Positions 5,621 to 6,679 of a stretch of 6,679 bases of DNA are shown one piece after another. The position numbers and the translations under genes are program-made. Source of the DNA: Candidatus Aminicenantota bacterium (GTDB lineage: Bacteria > Acidobacteriota > Aminicenantia > UBA2199). Numbering within the stretch: the first letter of the stretch is position 1; the number at the start of each line of letters is the position of its first letter. Where the stretch lies: the NCBI GenBank assembly GCA_024644125.1, contig JAHELQ010000305.1, positions 1 to 6,679 of the forward strand, in the 5' to 3' direction. Under the pieces are notes generated by a model, which did no database searches, was not told the origin of the DNA, and saw only the letters and a list, made by a program, of their open reading frames with translations.

Positions 5621-6679
5621 GAAGGCTCCTTAGGTTTTGAGAATAACTGGAGTAATGCCGACGATTCGGGGATTCCTCCGGGAGCGGGGATACGCAACAA
5701 TGTGCAGATCAATGGTAATATATCGAGATTTTTCAATGTCTGGCGTTTTCCTTTCAACGCCCCGGGGCCATTGGCGATGAAATAGATCCCGTTCATCATG
5801 GACCGGCCGGTGTTAAAATGGTGAGTTCCGCTTTTGAAGGTTTCTTCGCTGACACGGCCGGTGGGACTGGCGAGGGCTTTTACCGAGTAGCCGCTTCCGG
5901 GTATGAAGAACAAATCCCCGTACACGTAACTGTTCTTAACTGTTTGCGCGTCCATGTCATCTACCCGGGCTGCGATGGGTTCGTCGGTTTGAGGATCGCG
6001 GTAGTGTTCCAATAAACGCTGTATCTCCACCTTCAGAGTCTTGACCCGTGATGTGGGCACGATTCCCTGGGTGAATTCATCGGAATTGATACATATCGCC
6101 CCATTCTCCGCCGGATGATAAAATACTTCGGTTGCCGCCAGGTCGATGTCTCCTTCGGCGGTGAAAGTGAGAAATCCTTCGCTCTCCAACAAGGTGTTCA
6201 GGTATACATTGCGCCGGCAGCCCACCATCCCGTGGTCAGACAGCACGACGACCGGTGTGTCCGACGATACCCGATCGAGAATTCCTCCCACAGCGCGGTC
6301 GCAGTCCCGGTATGCCGACGCTAGCAGCTCTTCATACCGGCCCGATGGATCATACATCCGGCACTCTTCATCCACAAATCCCAGCCATTCATGCGAGGCC
6401 TCGTCGATGGTGGGCAGGTAGAAGACCGTCAGATCGGCGGGATATTCCCGAAGACAGCGCTCATACACTCGTTGGAAATAATCTGTGACTCCGCCCAACA
6501 ATTGCAGGAACAAGCGCTCGGCCGCGCCGTCGCCGCCATGGTACAACGGAGTTCCGAAGCTTCCGGCGCGATAATACCTCCCACACCCTTCGCCCTGGAA
6601 CGCTCCGGTGGACCGGTAAAAACCATCGGCCTCCCCACCGGGAACCGGCGATAAACGGTACACGCCGGTCACATAGAGG
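5617..6679 (-). CDS. Alkaline-phosphatase-superfamily phosphodiesterase/nucleotide pyrophosphatase-like, N-terminus off the window
   Basis: The frame is open through the right edge (353 residues seen), so the start is missing. Counting from the GTG codon at 6672, YLPTIDEASHEW (85-96) gives metal ligands Asp90 and His94. VVVLSDHGM (141-149) gives Asp146 and His147. SGTHHFNTG (281-289) gives the last His (284 or 285), followed by GIYFIANGPG (295-304). This order is that of type I phosphodiesterase/nucleotide pyrophosphatases (two Zn ions, Thr or Ser nucleophile). The nucleophile and first aspartate should lie in the missing part. Members cleave nucleotide, phospholipid or other phosphodiester and phosphomonoester bonds. 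Cell location cannot be judged without the N-terminus. It is the first visible gene of the operon, and its TGA overlaps the next ATG. Superfamily sure; substrate unknown. Confidence 0.88.
   Translation of the reverse strand, partial: LYVTGVYRLSPVPGGEADGFYRSTGAFQGEGCGRYYRAGSFGTPLYHGGDGAAERLFLQLLGGVTDYFQRVYERCLREYPADLTVFYLPTIDEASHEWLGFVDEECRMYDPSGRYEELLASAYRDCDRAVGGILDRVSSDTPVVVLSDHGMVGCRRNVYLNTLLESEGFLTFTAEGDIDLAATEVFYHPAENGAICINSDEFTQGIVPTSRVKTLKVEIQRLLEHYRDPQTDEPIAARVDDMDAQTVKNSYVYGDLFFIPGSGYSVKALASPTGRVSEETFKSGTHHFNTGRSMMNGIYFIANGPGALKGKRQTLKNLDILPLICTLLRIPAPGGIPESSALLQLFSKPKEPS
5626..5631 (-). promoter_or_regulatory. Ribosome binding site of the HPr-kinase-like gene
   Basis: AAGGAG lies five bases before ATG 5620, inside the end of the phosphodiesterase gene. 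It supports this start and translational coupling. Confidence 0.7.

Overview
The window is bacterial. All six recognisable genes lie on the minus strand, so transcription runs from right to left. Gene ends overlap by 4 bp (ATGA or GTGA), and purine-rich ribosome binding sites precede most starts. Coding DNA has moderate GC, while the one long non-coding stretch is strongly AT-rich. Nothing in the sequence fixes the phylum.

Right part (2417-6679): one tightly packed operon whose beginning lies off the right edge. In transcription order it encodes: (1) an alkaline-phosphatase-superfamily phosphodiesterase, truncated at its N-terminus by the window edge; (2) a protein with an HPr-kinase-like P-loop domain behind an unrecognised N-terminal half; (3) a small P-loop kinase resembling deoxynucleoside-monophosphate or dephospho-CoA kinases; (4) a dCTP deaminase/dUTPase-fold protein; and (5) a radical SAM enzyme with a short cysteine-containing C-terminal (twitch/SPASM-like) domain. 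Four junctions link these five genes: three are 4-bp overlaps and one is an 11-bp gap. The set mixes phosphoryl transfer, phosphoester hydrolysis, nucleotide-fold proteins and radical chemistry. I do not recognise it as a described pathway. It is the best candidate here for an undescribed system.

Middle (1526-2416): about 890 bp without a convincing gene. Next to the operon end is a GC-rich block of three consecutive hairpins (2326-2402), probably the transcription end. The rest is very AT-rich and holds a perfect 14-bp palindrome (1706-1719), an interrupted 12-bp inverted repeat (1849-1882) and repeated GTGATTGA octamers. It looks like a regulatory region.

Left part (1-1525): a 116-residue regulator consisting only of an AraC-type DNA-binding domain. 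It is followed by a malonyl-CoA:ACP acyltransferase fused to the beginning of a PfaD-type enoyl reductase, cut by the left edge. This didomain (AT-ER) layout is typical of trans-acyltransferase polyketide synthase clusters, so a polyketide gene cluster probably continues to the left. Whether the five-gene operon belongs to it or is a separate neighbour cannot be decided from this window.
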